NCBI RefSeq assembly: GCF_015706575.1
Contig: NW_024037057.1
Location: 5,575,203 to 5,639,202, forward strand
Length of the DNA stretch: 64,000 nucleotides
Direction of reading: 5' to 3'
Origin: Patiria miniata
Lineage: Eukaryota > Echinodermata > Asteroidea > Valvatida > Asterinidae
Shown here: in pieces, positions 35,761-49,101 of the stretch
Layout of the letters: each line of letters begins with the position of its first letter
How positions within the stretch are numbered: the first letter of the stretch is position 1
Notes under the pieces: generated by a model
Told to the model about the DNA's origin: nothing
Seen by the model: only the letters and a program-made list of their open reading frames with translations
Databases searched by the model: none
Made by a program: the position numbers and the translations under genes

Positions 35761-38399
35761 CCAACTGTTTTCGTCCCCGGTTAAAACTTGTAGCCTACAT
35801 ATGATTCTATAGCTGATTCAATGATTCCAAACTCTCTAAAATGATGTTCAAACTTTACCACTTTAACTGAAAAAAAATGGTTAAAGTGGTCAGAAATTGC
35901 CTAAAATCGTACCACATCCGCAGAGCATCATTCTAGCAAATTTTCGGGGCCCGCTTCGAGCCCCACGCCATTAGGGCTTCGCAATTCGCGCTCGCCTTTT
36001 TTTTTCTGATCAAGGTATGTCCCCCCCCCCCCCCCCCCCCGCTCAACTTTTCAACTTTTTAGAAGCGATTGACGACCTTGTCTGCAACACGAGCATTTCG
36101 ACGTCTTATTTCCGAGAGTTTCGGACAAAAGTAGGGTACATATAAAGAAGGCTTTAAATGTATTAACTCGACGTATGGTAGGATTATTTTCGGTTTTTAA
36201 ACGAAGACTTGGGAGTTCGAGTTTAAACTTATCGGTATTGCGCATACTTATAGGTGACGATATGACAGTTACAGGTCACGTCTGATGTGTAAATGAGAGC
36301 AGATTTCATAGGAGTCCAAATTTCATATGACACCACAGAACACGTGCCATAATCTAGCTTCATTTTCGAAGAGAAAGTGATCAAGGTATTTTTCCAAAAA
36401 CCGTGGGTTGCTTCTTGTGACGGGATTGCACTTTGATTTTGGCAAGTGGAAGGAGTGTACCTGCGCTACGGCAGTTTGTTGACAGCTGACAAGATCGTGA
36501 CACCTGTTACTTGGTCACGAAGGTCCAGAAAAGGAGGTGCATGAGGGGCTGAGGCGGCGGCGGAGGGGGGATGGCTGAGGGGTGTCGTGAATGACCATGG
36601 GGTCATTGCATGCTGGCTGACTAATCCATCCTGTCGGCCTTACCCGTACTCTCTTTGATGTCCATCCCTTGCGCCACTGCTTTGTTCAACCTGTTTACCT
36701 TTTGAGGGCATTCTTGTGGAGTGGACCGCAAGTGAAAAACAAAATCTTGCCAGAATAATGTCTCTTTAAACATCTATATTCACGGACCAAGAATGCCCAC
36801 TTAGGTATTTACGCCCGATGATTTTTTTTCACTCTCTCACAAACTGTCTGAAGGTTTTACCCTGTTTGTGTGGGGGGGGGGGGGGGGGTAAGTCTGTTAT
36901 TATGCAACGTGTTAGCTGAGACACGGAACTCACAGTTCAATACTCTTTCTCCCGCCTACCTGTTATGTGTAACGAAGGGGGCGGAAGGCAATTAGTGTCT
37001 GTTTCTTTGGTTGCTTTTCAGGCCGCCGAAGAGACCTCCCCAATTCTTGAGGATGTTTTCCATGGCTGTCGCGGCGAGCATCAAAGGAGAATGGGACAAG
37101 TTGTTAAAAAAGATGACTAATGATGGCGAAGATGAAAGGCAACGGACAATGGGAAGGAAGTCGCTGGGGTGAATAGAACTGCGCCCGTCGTCTCTTCAGA
37201 GGGGCCTGAAGGGCTCTTAAGGAGGGACGGCTCAGCCTGTCTGAGGGTCCTAATGACGGCCACAAGAGGTGGGGCGACAAGGGATTCAGAGCTCCTTTTC
37301 TTAATTGTTATCATAGGGAAGACTTAAGACTCTGACGAGATGCTTCGCCGCGTGTACCACTCATCTTTCAAGAATGTGGGACGGATGTAATTGGGGCAAA
37401 ACGGAGGAGGGATTTGTATTTTTACCTTTTGCCAAAAATGTGAGGCTTGACGAATCTGTTGTGTTGCCGTTGTACGGATTTGGGATTAGGATTAGCCGGC
37501 TTAAGAGGGATTAAAGTAACTGGGATTTCCAAACAAGTTGACGGCCGGGAAGACTAATTAGTCCCGATCGCGTACAAGGGACAGAGCAAGTGGCGGACGC
37601 GAAATTATCGAATTTATGTCAGCTCCGGCGTGGGCATTTCGAAACTCGGTAATAGCCGGTGACAAGATTTGTCAAAGAAAAAAAAGAAATTCTAGACAGA
37701 TCAAGGTGTTCCGTTTCAACCCAAACCTGACAGGCATTCGGGAAAACTGAATTCTTTAAATTGCCAATTGCACTCGAAGTTGAAACCAGTTCCTCCCTAG
37801 TGTTGGCACGCGCCCGATCACGAATCTTGGCCCAACTAAAAGTCGTCAGTATAACTTGATGCGATCGTGCAAGTGGCACGCAAAATAACGCAAAATGGCG
37901 TTTTAATTTAAACTTGATCAATCATTCATCCTTTAAGCAACATGCCAATAAATTAACAGCAGAGCGAATGGTTTATTTGAATACAAAACAAATTAAATAA
38001 ATCAAAAAACGGTAGCCATCAAAATCCAATTTCAAACAGTGGATACAAATTTGACGTGCTCCTAACTTACGAATATCTTGACACATACTCACCAATCTGG
38101 CGAACGAAATTGCAGTTTAAAATTACCATTTTATTGTTTCAAATAAACAATCAATTAGTCATGATTTCAACTTTTTTTACCGTTAGTTCATTTCTTGCAC
38201 AAGTCCCGCTCTTCTAAAACCTTAAATTTGGCGTTTATCAATGGATTTACTCAATAAGAACACCCCCTTCAGAGAATAACATTCAACGATACGCTTTTCA
38301 TATTAATATGGTATTTTTTCCCTAAAAAATATCTCCAGTCTCTCGCTCTTTGAGCACAAATACAAAAATTAATTATTGGAAAAATAATTAAGTACTTAA
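35761..38399. other. Non-coding stretch inside sFRP intron 1
   Basis: Long poly(C) (36019-36040) and poly(G) (about 36871-36888) tracts. No exon or element ends were recognised. AT-rich after 37900. Confidence 0.4.
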
Positions 38400-38625
38400 T
38401 TGTTTCTCTTTTTTTCACGGGGTTGCATGTTATTCCCATATTCATGTCGGGTGTTATGTCCTATGTGTTGTTTGTGTGTGTAACTTGTATATTTTTGTAT
38501 GATTGTAACTGGGGATCTCTACTCGACAAACATTGCTTTTTAGGGATCCCCATCCACATATTTTGTATATATTTAACTCTGATTGTCTTTTTATTTATGT
38601 GGAAAATAAAGTGAATTGAATTGGT
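38400..38625 (+). mobile_element. Probable LINE 3' tail
   Basis: The segment ends in a poly(A)-signal-like AAATAAAGTGAATTGAATTG, preceded by T-rich sequence and TTTTTAGGGATCCCCATCC. That composition is common for CR1/RTE-type 3' UTRs ending in short tandem tails. No reverse transcriptase sequence is left, so the call is tentative. Confidence 0.4.
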
Positions 38626-38629
38626 ATCT

Positions 38630-40748
38630 AAATGAATTAACATGGATCACACAAAAAGGAATTAAAGAAATTCCAAAATACACTCTGTTCCAAATTCTAA
38701 GACAAATACATTTTGCAAACATGGTCGCGGTTTGGCCTTGAAACGAGACAAGACTCAACCGGAAACAAAATAAGTTGAAAAGAGAAGGAACAAACAGTGA
38801 GACTATAGTCTAATAACCAGTCTGTTTATGCATGTTATAAACTGTCAGCTCCCATTCGTCAAGCGCATCGTAAAAAAAGTATAAGCTATGGAGTCGTCCC
38901 TAGGGAACGGCCAAGGAGAACAGACTGCTTCCCGAATTCTAATTGTGTGAAATTGCAAAACATGGTTCCACAGGGAGGTTGCATGGAATTTCGAGGTTTT
39001 TTTTCTTCTACTTCTTCTCTCCCCTCCTCCCTGCGGCTGGAAAAAAGAATGTCAACCTCCTGAAAGTCGTGACCTGGTTTTGCAGGCCTTGGCGTGCGTG
39101 ACGAAACTGTCCACGGGACGGGAGTGTCCTCTGTGAGGAACGCGCACGCGCGCGGTGAGGTTCTTTAAGGTGTATCTATCGGAAGTTGGGATCATTTTAA
39201 TTTGTATGCACGTTGCTCGTTTCCAGTAACTGCCCCACTCCAAATCCAAGCAAGAATGTTCAAAACCTTCATTTTGAAGTTTCAGCTCGGTGGGTAGTAC
39301 CATTTTCGAAGAAACAGTGAAAAACCATGCACAACCTTTTAATCACGAAACAGGACTTCGTCCATAGCACGCATTCCAAAAAAATCTTCCAACTGACTGA
39401 TCGTTGGAAATCACCTACACTTCCTGATCTTTTTCTAAATGACAGCAAGCCAGACGGAATAATTTCACGGGGAGTTTAGTAACAGTACGATCTTAAGTGC
39501 TATTCCAAGTAAGCCTTTAAAAAAAAAATAATTCGATAGGTCACTTTTCGGAAAAATGCAAATTATCCTACATGCCTTTGAAACTAGCGGCATACAATTA
39601 TGAATCACGTGTCTTTTGCACATTTTGTTCCGTTATTTTTGTTTGAAGCAACAACCTTTTCGTGATCTCTCCTTTACATCTTCTACTAAATCAGCAGTCT
39701 GGATGATGATTCTCGCTCGGGCGTTTGTTATTGCGCAAGACTCCGAGGTCAAATGCCATGGGTAATCTTCAGAATACAGTGAATATCGTCTTTTTTAAAG
39801 TGTGCCGGCGGACCCACTTTTTTTTAACCGCCTTTAATCAATGATTGTTTTCTTCCACATGACACTATTTCAGGCGGAACTTTTTCACACTCCTTTCTTA
39901 ACTTAGAGCAAAGTTTTTATTCTCATGAAATTGAAAGGTTCGTTTTCGGGTATAACGGATGTTCCTAGTGCCTTTAACAACATGGCCAAAAATAGGAGAG
40001 TGCGTGCCCAAATGAGAATAAAATTGAGTAATTTCAGCACGGTGGGAAACTGAGCACGCTGAATTCACCCGGGGAGTACGTGGTTAAACAAATCCCAGAC
40101 GTATTTTCCCCCCTAGCAACACCGCAGAGAGCACACAGCAGCGTCGGGGTTCGTCTGCACAGACAATGGCTCAGTAAAAGTGATGTGTGTTTTTAATTTC
40201 CATGTTTTTAGAAAACGATTTATTTTTTCAAGACGTTTTTTTTTTCAAGTTTGGATTTCATTCGCCAATGCTCCCGCTAATCCTGGGGAACGAGTGGCAA
40301 GTTGAATTTGGCATCCATTTTTAATTTGTCTGAATTAAGTTGCAGCGAAATTTAAAATAAACTTAACTCCAGCCAAAATGAAAAGAAATCCAAATCCTTG
40401 ATGGAAATTGCCTACAACGTTTTGAAACATTTAATCTGAGTCACTGATAAATTCTTGGTGTGCTAACAAGTGACATTAACAGTCAATGTGTTATGTACAT
40501 CGTTTTACTCACTGCGAGACAAAAGGTCCAGGAGCCATACTGATGAAGATGTGTTTTGCACATTTTAAAAAATTGGAATGGAATATTCGTTGCAGCAAGG
40601 CGCTGTCTGGAAGTTCGACATTCCTTCGCTGTATAAGGGCAAAGTGTGGCTATGGGGGAAAAATAGGAATTCAGTTAATTAAAAAATCGTCTTGTCTTTG
40701 TGCAAAATGCCTTAAGATCTTTTGATGTGGAGGAAGACGACGGCAGAG
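38630..40748. other. Non-coding stretch inside sFRP intron 1
   Basis: Nothing recognised. Confidence 0.4.
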
Positions 40749-41045
40749 AAGGGGGGGGGGGGGGGGGTGTAGGGTGAGACGGCCAGAGAGAGAGAGAGAG
40801 ACGTAGAGGAAGATGGTTATCCGCTGAGTGTCTTCGGGGGGTCCCCATGGCCGGCGCCGGGTGGGCACCGCGGCGCATCGATCGACAAGAAAGGCCGCCT
40901 GACCTCGCCAAGAAAAAATCAAATACAAGTCGAGGAACATGGAGGAACCCCCCCCCCCACCCGCCTTGGCCCACACAGGAGAAAGTCTTAATTGAATCCG
41001 GAGGGTTAGGTGAGGGTAAGGGGTGACGGGAGTTGGGGGGGGGTA
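40749..41045. repeat. GC-rich simple-sequence patch
   Basis: Contains a poly(G) run (40751-40767), an AG dinucleotide run (40785-40800), a poly(C) run (about 40949-40957) and another poly(G) run (41035-41042). Proline-rich ORFs on the minus strand come from these runs. Confidence 0.8.
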
Positions 41046-41270
41046 TGTATGACACAAGTCCGGTACCTATAGCACTCGGAATTTTGTAATGTTTTCTTCG
41101 GGTTCGGGGACATATTTTTTAAAGATAAAACGACGATCGTTTTTTGAATAATTCGCATTTTCTGGGAACCTTCTTGGTTATCAAATTACTTGATCAATTT
41201 AGTACAGCTACAGTGACTCTTTAACTTGCTGGTATAAGACAGAAATGGTGGAAGCTAAAAATGCCATTGG

Positions 41271-41548
41271 AAGGGAGTTAAAGACTTAAGAAACTGAGGA
41301 ACACACGCTATTTTATCAAACGTTAATCAGCTTAGTATGACAAGTAAGGTAGTTCCCAAGGGGATAAAAACAGTATGACAATTCGGCTCACAGTTAAAAC
41401 AATATTTGAAAGGGAGTTAAAGACTTAAGAAACTGAGGAACACACGCTATTTTATCAAACGTTAATCAGCTTAGTATGACAAGTAAGGTAGTTCCCAAGG
41501 GGATAAAAACAGTATGACAATTCGGCTCACAGTTAAAACAATATTTGA
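41271..41548. repeat. Exact tandem duplication, 139-bp unit x2
   Basis: Copies at 41271-41409 and 41410-41548 appear identical by reading, each starting AAGGGAGTTAAAGACTTAAG. A duplication without divergence is recent, or is an assembly artefact. Confidence 0.93.
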
Positions 41549-42345
41549 ATTTTCATTAAACCCACAACAACTCCGCTAGATAGGCATCGTTACAAAATAT
41601 GAAGGATTTAAAATCTGAAACAAACTTTAAGACACTTTCTTGAACGGCTTTTACAAATCGACAGGAAGGAAATCAACAACTTATTATACGGGAAAAAAAC
41701 CTGAAATTTACATTCCTGTCTTCTGAACAATGAACATGCCTCTAGATGCGACCATTTAATTCAATCAGACCACTCAGATTTTGATCTATTGCGATCATGG
41801 CGATATTATTAATTTAAAAAGGGCTTGATCATGTTGATACTGTGAATACTTATTCGACGGACAGGTCTACATTTGTTTTGATGTTTTTGTGGGGAATTGG
41901 TGAATGTGATTAATTGACTGAATGCAATCGATGACGAGACTTTCTTGACAAAAGATGCAACTTACAAGGTCAATCGCTTCTCACCCCAGGAATGAATATG
42001 GAAAAGGGATATGAACAAGCAGCACCTGTTTGCAAGAAAACTTTATCAGGCTTGAAACGCCGAGATAAGCTCAAATGCCACAACTGGTGAAACCTTTCTT
42101 TACTTGGAAAAAACAAAACAAACGAAACTGCAGTCACCGTCTACTACGATTACCAACAAGAACTTCTGAATTGAACATGTTGAAAGTATTATTAATATTA
42201 GTTAGGCACACCATGAAGGAAAGAATGGGCACACCATGCACAGTGGTCAGTGTAAATGCGTGGGGCTATTGTCCTCTTAATCTTCAGTGTACAGCAGGTG
42301 CTTCAATTAGTTAATTGATTGGTATTATTGACTTGGCGTGTACGC
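41549..42345. other. Non-coding stretch at the 5' end of sFRP intron 1
   Basis: Nothing recognised. Confidence 0.45.
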
Positions 42346-42352
42346 CACTCAC

Positions 42353-42866
42353 CTGACATGCCTATGCCCGACGGTATCATGCTGCCGCTGGACTGGGTGG
42401 GCTGATCCGTGGCGTTCCTCTGCCGCATCTCCGACTGGATGCACAGGCCGTTGTCCTCGGGGAAGCGGTCGCACTCCAGCATGGACGGCCAGGGGAAGCA
42501 GTTCCGCAGCATGATGGGCTCGCAGTTCTGCCGGACCTTCCGGCAGAGGGACCGGCAGGGGTAGATGGGCCGGTCCAGGCAGACCGGCGAGAACAGGGAG
42601 CAGAGGAAGAGCTGGGTGTCGTTGTCGCAGTTGACCATCAAGAGCGGGATCCACCCTTGCGACTGGTCCTTGACTTCGAAGATGGAGTCGTGGTCCAGCA
42701 GGTTGGGCATCCGCATCCGGTTGTAGCCGATGTTCTGGCAGAGTGCGAGATCGACGGGGATGTCCACGCAGGTCGGCTTGGTGATCCGACCGGACAGATC
42801 CATGGCAAACCCGGCCGTCATCTGGGCCAGACACGCTGCCATCACCACCACCACAGACCCGATCAT
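42353..42866 (-). CDS. Secreted frizzled-related protein, exon 1: signal peptide and frizzled CRD
   Basis: First coding exon of a secreted Wnt-binding protein of the sFRP1/2/5 type. The start at 42866 is chosen because it places a hydrophobic signal peptide (MIGSVVVVMAACLAQ) right at the N-terminus; the frame is open further upstream without a better start. Residues 33-142 form a full cysteine-rich domain with landmarks CVDIP, NRMRMPNLL, GWIPLL, LFLCSLFSPVCLDRPIYPC, FPWPSMLECDRFP and NGLC. These are close to sFRP2. There are 11 cysteines in this span (33, 43, 80, 89, 96, 104, 108, 115, 123, 132, 142) rather than the usual 10; C123 is the extra one. N-glycosylation sequons lie at N82 and N151. 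The exon ends at donor TCAG/GTGAGT in phase 1 and joins exons 2 and 3 to give 378 residues. In family members the CRD binds Wnt or Frizzled outside the cell. Confidence 0.95.
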
Positions 42867-43340
42867 CGCGTTATCAACAATTAACTCTATCCCTCTCGAA
42901 TTAAACAGATATAAATGACACACACCAAAAAAATATACGGTGTTTCCTTCGAATCGGCTGCACTCCAAAAATGGTCCTCTCTTTCACGGCAGCAACACTG
43001 GCAAAATATTTTCCCCAAAACAAACAGCACCGGTTGAATCTATTTGCCTTGCGGTAAAGCAGGAGTTCAATTTGTGTGGCTGCCTATAATGCTTCTGGCA
43101 TGCAACATCACAAGGCCAGCCAGCACACACGCACAGTACACACAGCTAGAATGGCCCTTGGTCAACAAATGATTCACTTTGTCTGGAAGAAAAAGTCGAT
43201 TTTTGTTTCGCAGACGGCCAACTTCCTTGCGCTGAGTCTAAAAGAATTCTGCCGGCGAGCACTGTATCGTGTGCGGTATGCAGCGCAGCAGTGCGAGCGG
43301 CGGTGATGTAAATGATAATCGTACGTCGTCCCAGCGAGAT
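42867..43340 (-). promoter_or_regulatory. Putative sFRP 5' UTR and promoter region
   Basis: Upstream of the chosen start on the minus strand. There is a GC-richer, CpG-containing patch at about 43240-43340. I see no certain TATA box or initiator, so the transcription start is not assigned. Confidence 0.3.
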
Positions 43341-45699
43341 AATGCTTGCAGTGAATGCACTAGAAAGTCTGCTGTATCACCGAGTCAGTTCCGTACAGTC
43401 ACCTAAAAGTGAAGTGCGCATCTATAGTTGAATAGTTGGCGGTGTATGACTCAACACATGAGCCTACCAACGAGAATGTACACATATGTATTGCCAATAA
43501 ATACACACTCGACACGGCAACCCCACAGAATTGGCCAATTTAGTGCCAGACATACATTGCTTGGGTTTTTTCCCTTCTCTTTGACGTCTGCTGAATACTG
43601 TAGCCACGGGAGGGCGCAGTGCGGGGCATTGGCGGACAAAACAGGGATAAAAAGACACTTTAAGATTGCCAACCCACTTTGCTAATGATGTATTATTTAC
43701 GTCGACCGGATCACGGTCGAGTTTACTACTGAACAAGGTGAGCCAGAATGTTTGCTCAATCCCGTGAAGTCAATTTTGTCCTTAAACCTCTGATTATTAC
43801 AGTCACAGTTTTCACTCACCACGCCATTCCTAATTCACGTAAATTCCAGCCGATCACATGGATGACATTGTCTCCCAAAACGCCTACTTTAATTGTAAAT
43901 GAATGCAAACGAAATTCGCAACACCCCTAAATTGCATGGTACGGTCATAAATCACGAAATCGCTTTGTGACTTAATGCGCATGTCAATCAATAGTATGGT
44001 TCCCGCCCCTTTTGTTGCAATCGTATGGGAGCTGCACCAGACTCTGGACAGGTATAATAGATGAACAAGTCAGATTTGATTGATCGTCGTATCTTCGGGT
44101 GACGATCTCTTCTTTTTTGTGTGTGGAAGGGTTGATCTCACATTTTCAGGCCGTCTTTGTTATACGATCCTCAAGGTGCACTGTTTGATTGATTGCTGGT
44201 GTTGCCCAACTCACAATGTGTTAATGAAGCCTATTGATTTTTTGGTTTGTAGCAGGACTCAGATGAAAAGCTAAGGCAATAAACTGGGCGTATTTTTTTT
44301 CACGAACTTAACTGTGTTCGTGTGAAATGGGGGTCGGATGATGGGATGAGGGTGGACAAGTCAAAGCCTGAATTTTAAGAAGATAAAACTCGGGCAACAA
44401 AACATGCATCTCAAAGGCTTATGAAAAATATTATTGAATTTCTTTTAAAATGCAGGAACTCAAACAACGGTATATCTCCACACCTGCTTGCCATTTTCCT
44501 ACTTGTAAAATGAATGACGTTTAATTTGTCCCCCCCCCCCCCAAGCCAGTATTTTTAGTGTCTGTCATAAAACCTTGCTATTTAAGACTTAAAATTGATT
44601 CTGGTATTTAGAAACTTGGAGACAAGTTATGACCCAGACCCTTGTCCGAATTCCCCGCACGTGGCTAGACTTTCAAAAATGCCAGACCGAAAAAATAGGA
44701 AATATATTAATACATCCAGGTTATTTTGGCAAATTCTGAATAAGACATATTTATCGCCTCTCCACATGATGAATTGGGACGTAGCTCGAATAACATCTGT
44801 CGTGCCCCCAAAAGAGAAAGGGAAGAGAATTTCAAGCAGACAGAAGCAGAAAAAAATAGAGAGAAATATTTCCCATGATGTATTGACTCGAGCATTCGGA
44901 ATGACAGACAAAAGCTGAAGACACTTCAGTGCCATTCCCGAGCTCGAGCTTGAAACCTAAGACGGGACTGATTGATCCGTGAGACCGTTCAAGTTTCACC
45001 AAATCCGGAACCCAGCTCTCAGAAGTCTTGTCTCTCTGAACTGAAAGGCTAGCTGTACGGCGGCCCGGTGCATGCGAGACAGTAGTGTAACAAACACCGG
45101 GGCAATGTTGCTGACCCAGATTGCCAAAGACAGCCCGAGAAAGGAGAATACTCCCGGGTGAGAAACCCGAGCCGGGCATTTATATCATAAAAAAGCCCGT
45201 TCCCCCGCGGATTGTTCCGCGGAGCAGCGCGCTGGCCTCGGTTTCCGATCGGTGCTTGGGTTGCATTTCACGGCAGAGCCCTGCATGAGTGAGGTCGTCG
45301 GGTACTATGGCGGTGAAACCATGGTGAAACTAGAAAAAAAAAGTCTGTGAAATGTGCGTGACTGGCTTGGCGAGGAGGGACCATACAATGGGGGGATTGT
45401 GAGGGCTGGAGGGGGGAAAATTATGAAATTCTCGTGGAAGTTTCCTCGAATTAGGCTCCCGCTTGTCAGGAACGACGGGGCTGAGTTTCCAGCACAATAG
45501 TAGTTTTTATGGCTTGGGTGATCAGCTTATGAGTCCGATGAGTTTTTGAGATTAGAGGAAGCACGGTAGTTAAGATGAAGTTTCCTTGAAACAAGTTTTA
45601 ATCTATCGGGCTGGAATAACATGCCAACTTGAAAGAAGTACATACATGTGAATTAACTTTCTTACAAGTACAAGCTTAATCTGATGACAGATCTTCGTA
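43341..45699. other. Intergenic stretch
   Basis: No exon recognised. A GC-rich stretch near 44935-45300 contains the palindrome CCGCGGATTGTTCCGCGG. A poly(C) tract is at about 44530-44542. Confidence 0.4.
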
Positions 45700-46030
45700 A
45701 CCTTAAAGGATCCATGCAGTGACTCTTTTTTTTTCTCTCCATTTTATGCAACTTTCTGCTCCTCTGAAATGTATGAAAACTATTTGACATCCCTTTCTGG
45801 TTAATTTGTTTGCAAAGTGCACTTCTTTAAACATTAAAAAATGTCCACGCTTTTCCTGACAACTGAGGGCGCTGTTGCTGTGATGTCATTTCAGGAACAG
45901 ACTGTTCAGTTTAGGGTTTATTGGTTCAAATTGTGAACCTAAAATTTGCTCATTGAAAACACTTGTGACAAAGGGTTGCTCCTTGGCTTACACTTGTGAG
46001 AAAGGGTTGCTCATTGGCTTACTGCCGTGA
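45700..46030. repeat. Dispersed repeat, copy 1
   Basis: Shares in order TATTTGACATCCCTTTCTGG, GCAAAGTGCACTTCTTTAAA, TGAGGGCGCTGTTGCTGTGA and AAATTTGCTCATTGAAAACA with the reverse complement of 52830-53075. Family unknown. Confidence 0.75.
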
Positions 46031-47156
46031 ACTTACAAAATAATGAATATAACCAAAGAAAAGACAGTTTTATGACAGCAACATTTTCAAAATTCTAGCA
46101 ACTTTTTGTGCTGAAATAGCTGCAATATTGAGGTTTCTGCTCAGAATGACATCACAGTTTTGCTCATGAATATGGAAAATCGCTTTAGCGTAAAAAAGTA
46201 CCACAATACCCTTCAAAATGGCAAAACAAAAAATTGAAGAAAAAAAAAGGTTAAATCGGACACAAAGGTGCATTTTTAAGGACAGACTTAAAATTGCATG
46301 GGCCCTTCAGTGAAACATGCAACATATTAAAGTCAAGTCTTGGGAATCACACATGAAGTCCTACGCTTTCGAATTCGAAAACGAACTGCATGACTTCACC
46401 CGATAAATGACATAGTGTACCAAGTTATTGGACCAGGACTGAAGACTATAAATAGCATTCGATCCTGAAACACAAATCCTCAAAAGAATGAAAGGATCTT
46501 TTCCCATCATATTGTAAAGTAAAAAGCCACACTTTTGCTTCTCCTTGTTCTGAAATTGCAAGACACAAGCAAAATATTGTGATCAAAAATTCCTTTATGG
46601 TCCAGCCTCCATAGCCCTGATTAACATGTTTTTATAGCCAAACCGCGACAGCCAACGACCGACCCTTGTTTAATTTTCTAACCTCATCAAAACGCACGAC
46701 AGGGGTGATGGGCATACAAACTAAACTCATTAGCATAATGAATTGGCTAATGTTTCTCACAGGTGTTTGAGTGACAGGTGCCGAGTGTTTACAAAAAGAG
46801 GCGCATGTCAGGGGTGGCTGAGGTCGGGCCTGAATCTTTCCCCCACGGGACCAATTAGCAAGATAAGGCTGACGCATATTAAGAAAGGAAAAGAGGTCAG
46901 TCAGTAATCAGTGAAATTACACGGAAATAAAGGTGTCGATCTCTCAAGAGACTGTTGGGGGGGGGGGGGGTATTTTATGAGGGGAATGCCCCAAGCGCAA
47001 ATGTAGGGACCATAACGGTGGGCGCATAGGGATATGCCTACGGTTACACCCCATTAATAATTTACATCAGAGTGAAAAGGCCCATTCAAATCTGATGCAG
47101 TGATATCACTAACTGTGTAAAGCCCAGTGGCATGGGTGAAACATCCGGGGGCCGCC
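46031..47156. other. Intergenic stretch
   Basis: Nothing recognised except a poly(G) tract near 46958-46970. Confidence 0.4.
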
Positions 47157-47286
47157 CGATAGTCCGATAGTCCGAAGGTTCGATAGTCCGAATGCACTCA
47201 ATTTCCATAAGAGGGGGTTCGTTAGTCCGAAAATGAAATAAGGTTCGTTAGTCCGAACATTTGATGCAATAGTCCGAAGGTTTATT
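47157..47286. repeat. Degenerate AGTCCGAA repeat
   Basis: Seven or so copies of TAGTCCGAA, several within GGTTCGTTAGTCCGAA, at irregular spacing. The unit has a weak palindromic character (TTCG...CGAA). Confidence 0.75.
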
Positions 47287-47334
47287 TTTATCAGAAGGCT
47301 CAGAACAGCTGAAAAGCGCCCTCATTCGACGGGA

Positions 47335-47388
47335 TTGAAGCGGGTGGGGAGGGGGGGGGCCGGGGGGTGGGGGGGGGGGGGGGGGTAG
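47335..47388. repeat. Poly(G)-rich tract
   Basis: Interrupted G runs reaching 17 bases; a strong G-quadruplex candidate. Confidence 0.85.
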
Positions 47389-49078
47389 TCTTAGTATCAC
47401 CTGTTATCAACGGAGCCAAGTCTCCTGTTTAACGTTTGATATGTCAAAGCATGCAGATTAATGGATCTCACGCCTCAGCCAATCGGAGCCGACTTTACTA
47501 AATCGTGACGTCATTTCATTCCGAAATCAGGTCTCATTGGTCAATTCGAATGCTGTGTTTTTCGTATACAGTAGAACACCATTGTAACAAACACGATGGG
47601 GTCCGTAAAAAATATTCGTGATAATGGTCGTTCGTTATAATGATTGTTCGTAATAGTGATTGTGCAAAATATAATAGAATTTTTTGGGAGCCAAAGAAGA
47701 CGTTCGTTATAGCCAAAGGCTCGTTTAAGCGGTGTTCGTTATAGAGGCGTTATTTCGCAATCCATTTTGACATTGGCTCCCATTTTGTGTAAAACGGATC
47801 GACTTTTCAAGCAGAAAAAAAGGCTATTATTTTCTCACTAGCACGGGAATCAATTTGTGTTGTGCAACCATCAAGTGTTGGGGGGGGGGGGGAGGGGAGG
47901 AAAGGGGAAATTGTCAAGCGTTCGTGAATAAATGGCGAATGGGTCAGAAGTCGGCGCTGAGGCCGGCACGGGACGCATACCGGGCAGCGTGACGGGGGGC
48001 TCCGGGGACACATACGGGGCAGCCGGGTCGCGACTATTAGTTCAAGTGATGGTTTATTTATTGGTCTACAGCTCGAGTGTGTTCGTGTGTGTTTGGTCGG
48101 GGCGATTCTTCATCCCAGTTTAGTTTTCTTGTGTGGACTTTCACAGCTGGTGCCGTGGCAGTGTCGAGCAAGTCAGCTTCGGTATTTAACTCTGGGCTTT
48201 TTCCCAGAGGGACCAGCATAGTGTTCTACATGTATTTGCACATACATTATTAAGGCGCAGGATAGCCTGCCGCCGCGATAATCCACCGCCGCGAGAGGGC
48301 GTAATCACGACCAACCAATTCGCTCGTACCACCCCGCCCTGCAAAAACGGGACGCTGGGAAGGACTGATGAATTCACGCTCTGATTGGATAGAATTTGCC
48401 TGATCTGTGACCTGGACGTCATTACGACCACGACCCTGCAAGGTTTAAACGGCCGTTTCGGCCGAGTCACTACTCTTTCATTCCCATTAATGCTTATTTC
48501 CGTTCTGTAGGAAAATCTGTAAAACTTATCTGTTTGTAAATCGTCTATTCCCGGCACTTGCTCAGGTTCCGTTTCGAATTCACGAAGGGTCAAATTGCAT
48601 ATCACAAGTTTATGCGACCTTAAATTTGTCCACATGGTCGGCAATGAAAAAGAAATCACATCCGGCATGGCATGGAATGTATGCAAATGAGAAGGTTTTC
48701 GGATAGCATTTGCGCGCATTACTAACCGCGGTCTTAAAGTAGTTAAACAGCTGCAGCTGGATGTCTTTATATACGTCATGATAAATTACCCAGAATGTCA
48801 TCCCCATCACTTCCTTCACAAGATTCTGTGAAGCTCATCAGCCCTTCCCATTGTCCAACGGACTTCAAAAATGGGCCAGGTAGCAAGCAGTGAACCTGAT
48901 TACATCAGGAGGCATGCAAATTATAAGCATTACGTGTATAAGCCTGAATCCCGCCTCGTGAATTAAAAAATCACACGGTAATGATTGCGCGTAGCCAGCC
49001 TATTGCAAAATGGCAATAGGCCGCGCCACAAATGTGCAGTTTCCGAGGTGATGAGCTTGATTTTTGATATAAGTCTAC
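47389..49078. other. Intergenic stretch
   Basis: 47580-47760 has recurrent TTCGTTATA/TTCGTAATA words. A minus-strand 197-codon frame (48186-48779) has no recognised domain. No gene supported. Confidence 0.4.
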
Positions 49079-49101
49079 CATGGAGGAATAAGAACCCATG
49101 G
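49079..49101. repeat. Palindromic motif related to the 16572 insertion
   Basis: CATGGAGGAATAAGAACCC followed by ATGG. Its reverse complement shares GTTCTTATTCCTCCATG exactly with the 26-bp insertion at 16572-16597. No flanking duplication is visible here. Confidence 0.55.

Noticed and set aside
40671-41057. Proline-rich ORFs
   Set aside because: Arise from poly(G)/(C) and AG simple repeats. No domain or splice context.
42349-42834. 161-residue minus-strand ORF overlapping sFRP exon 1
   Set aside because: An out-of-frame shadow of the frizzled CRD exon.
48186-48779. 197-codon minus-strand ORF
   Set aside because: No domain, no splice sites of note, and mixed composition. Treated as chance.
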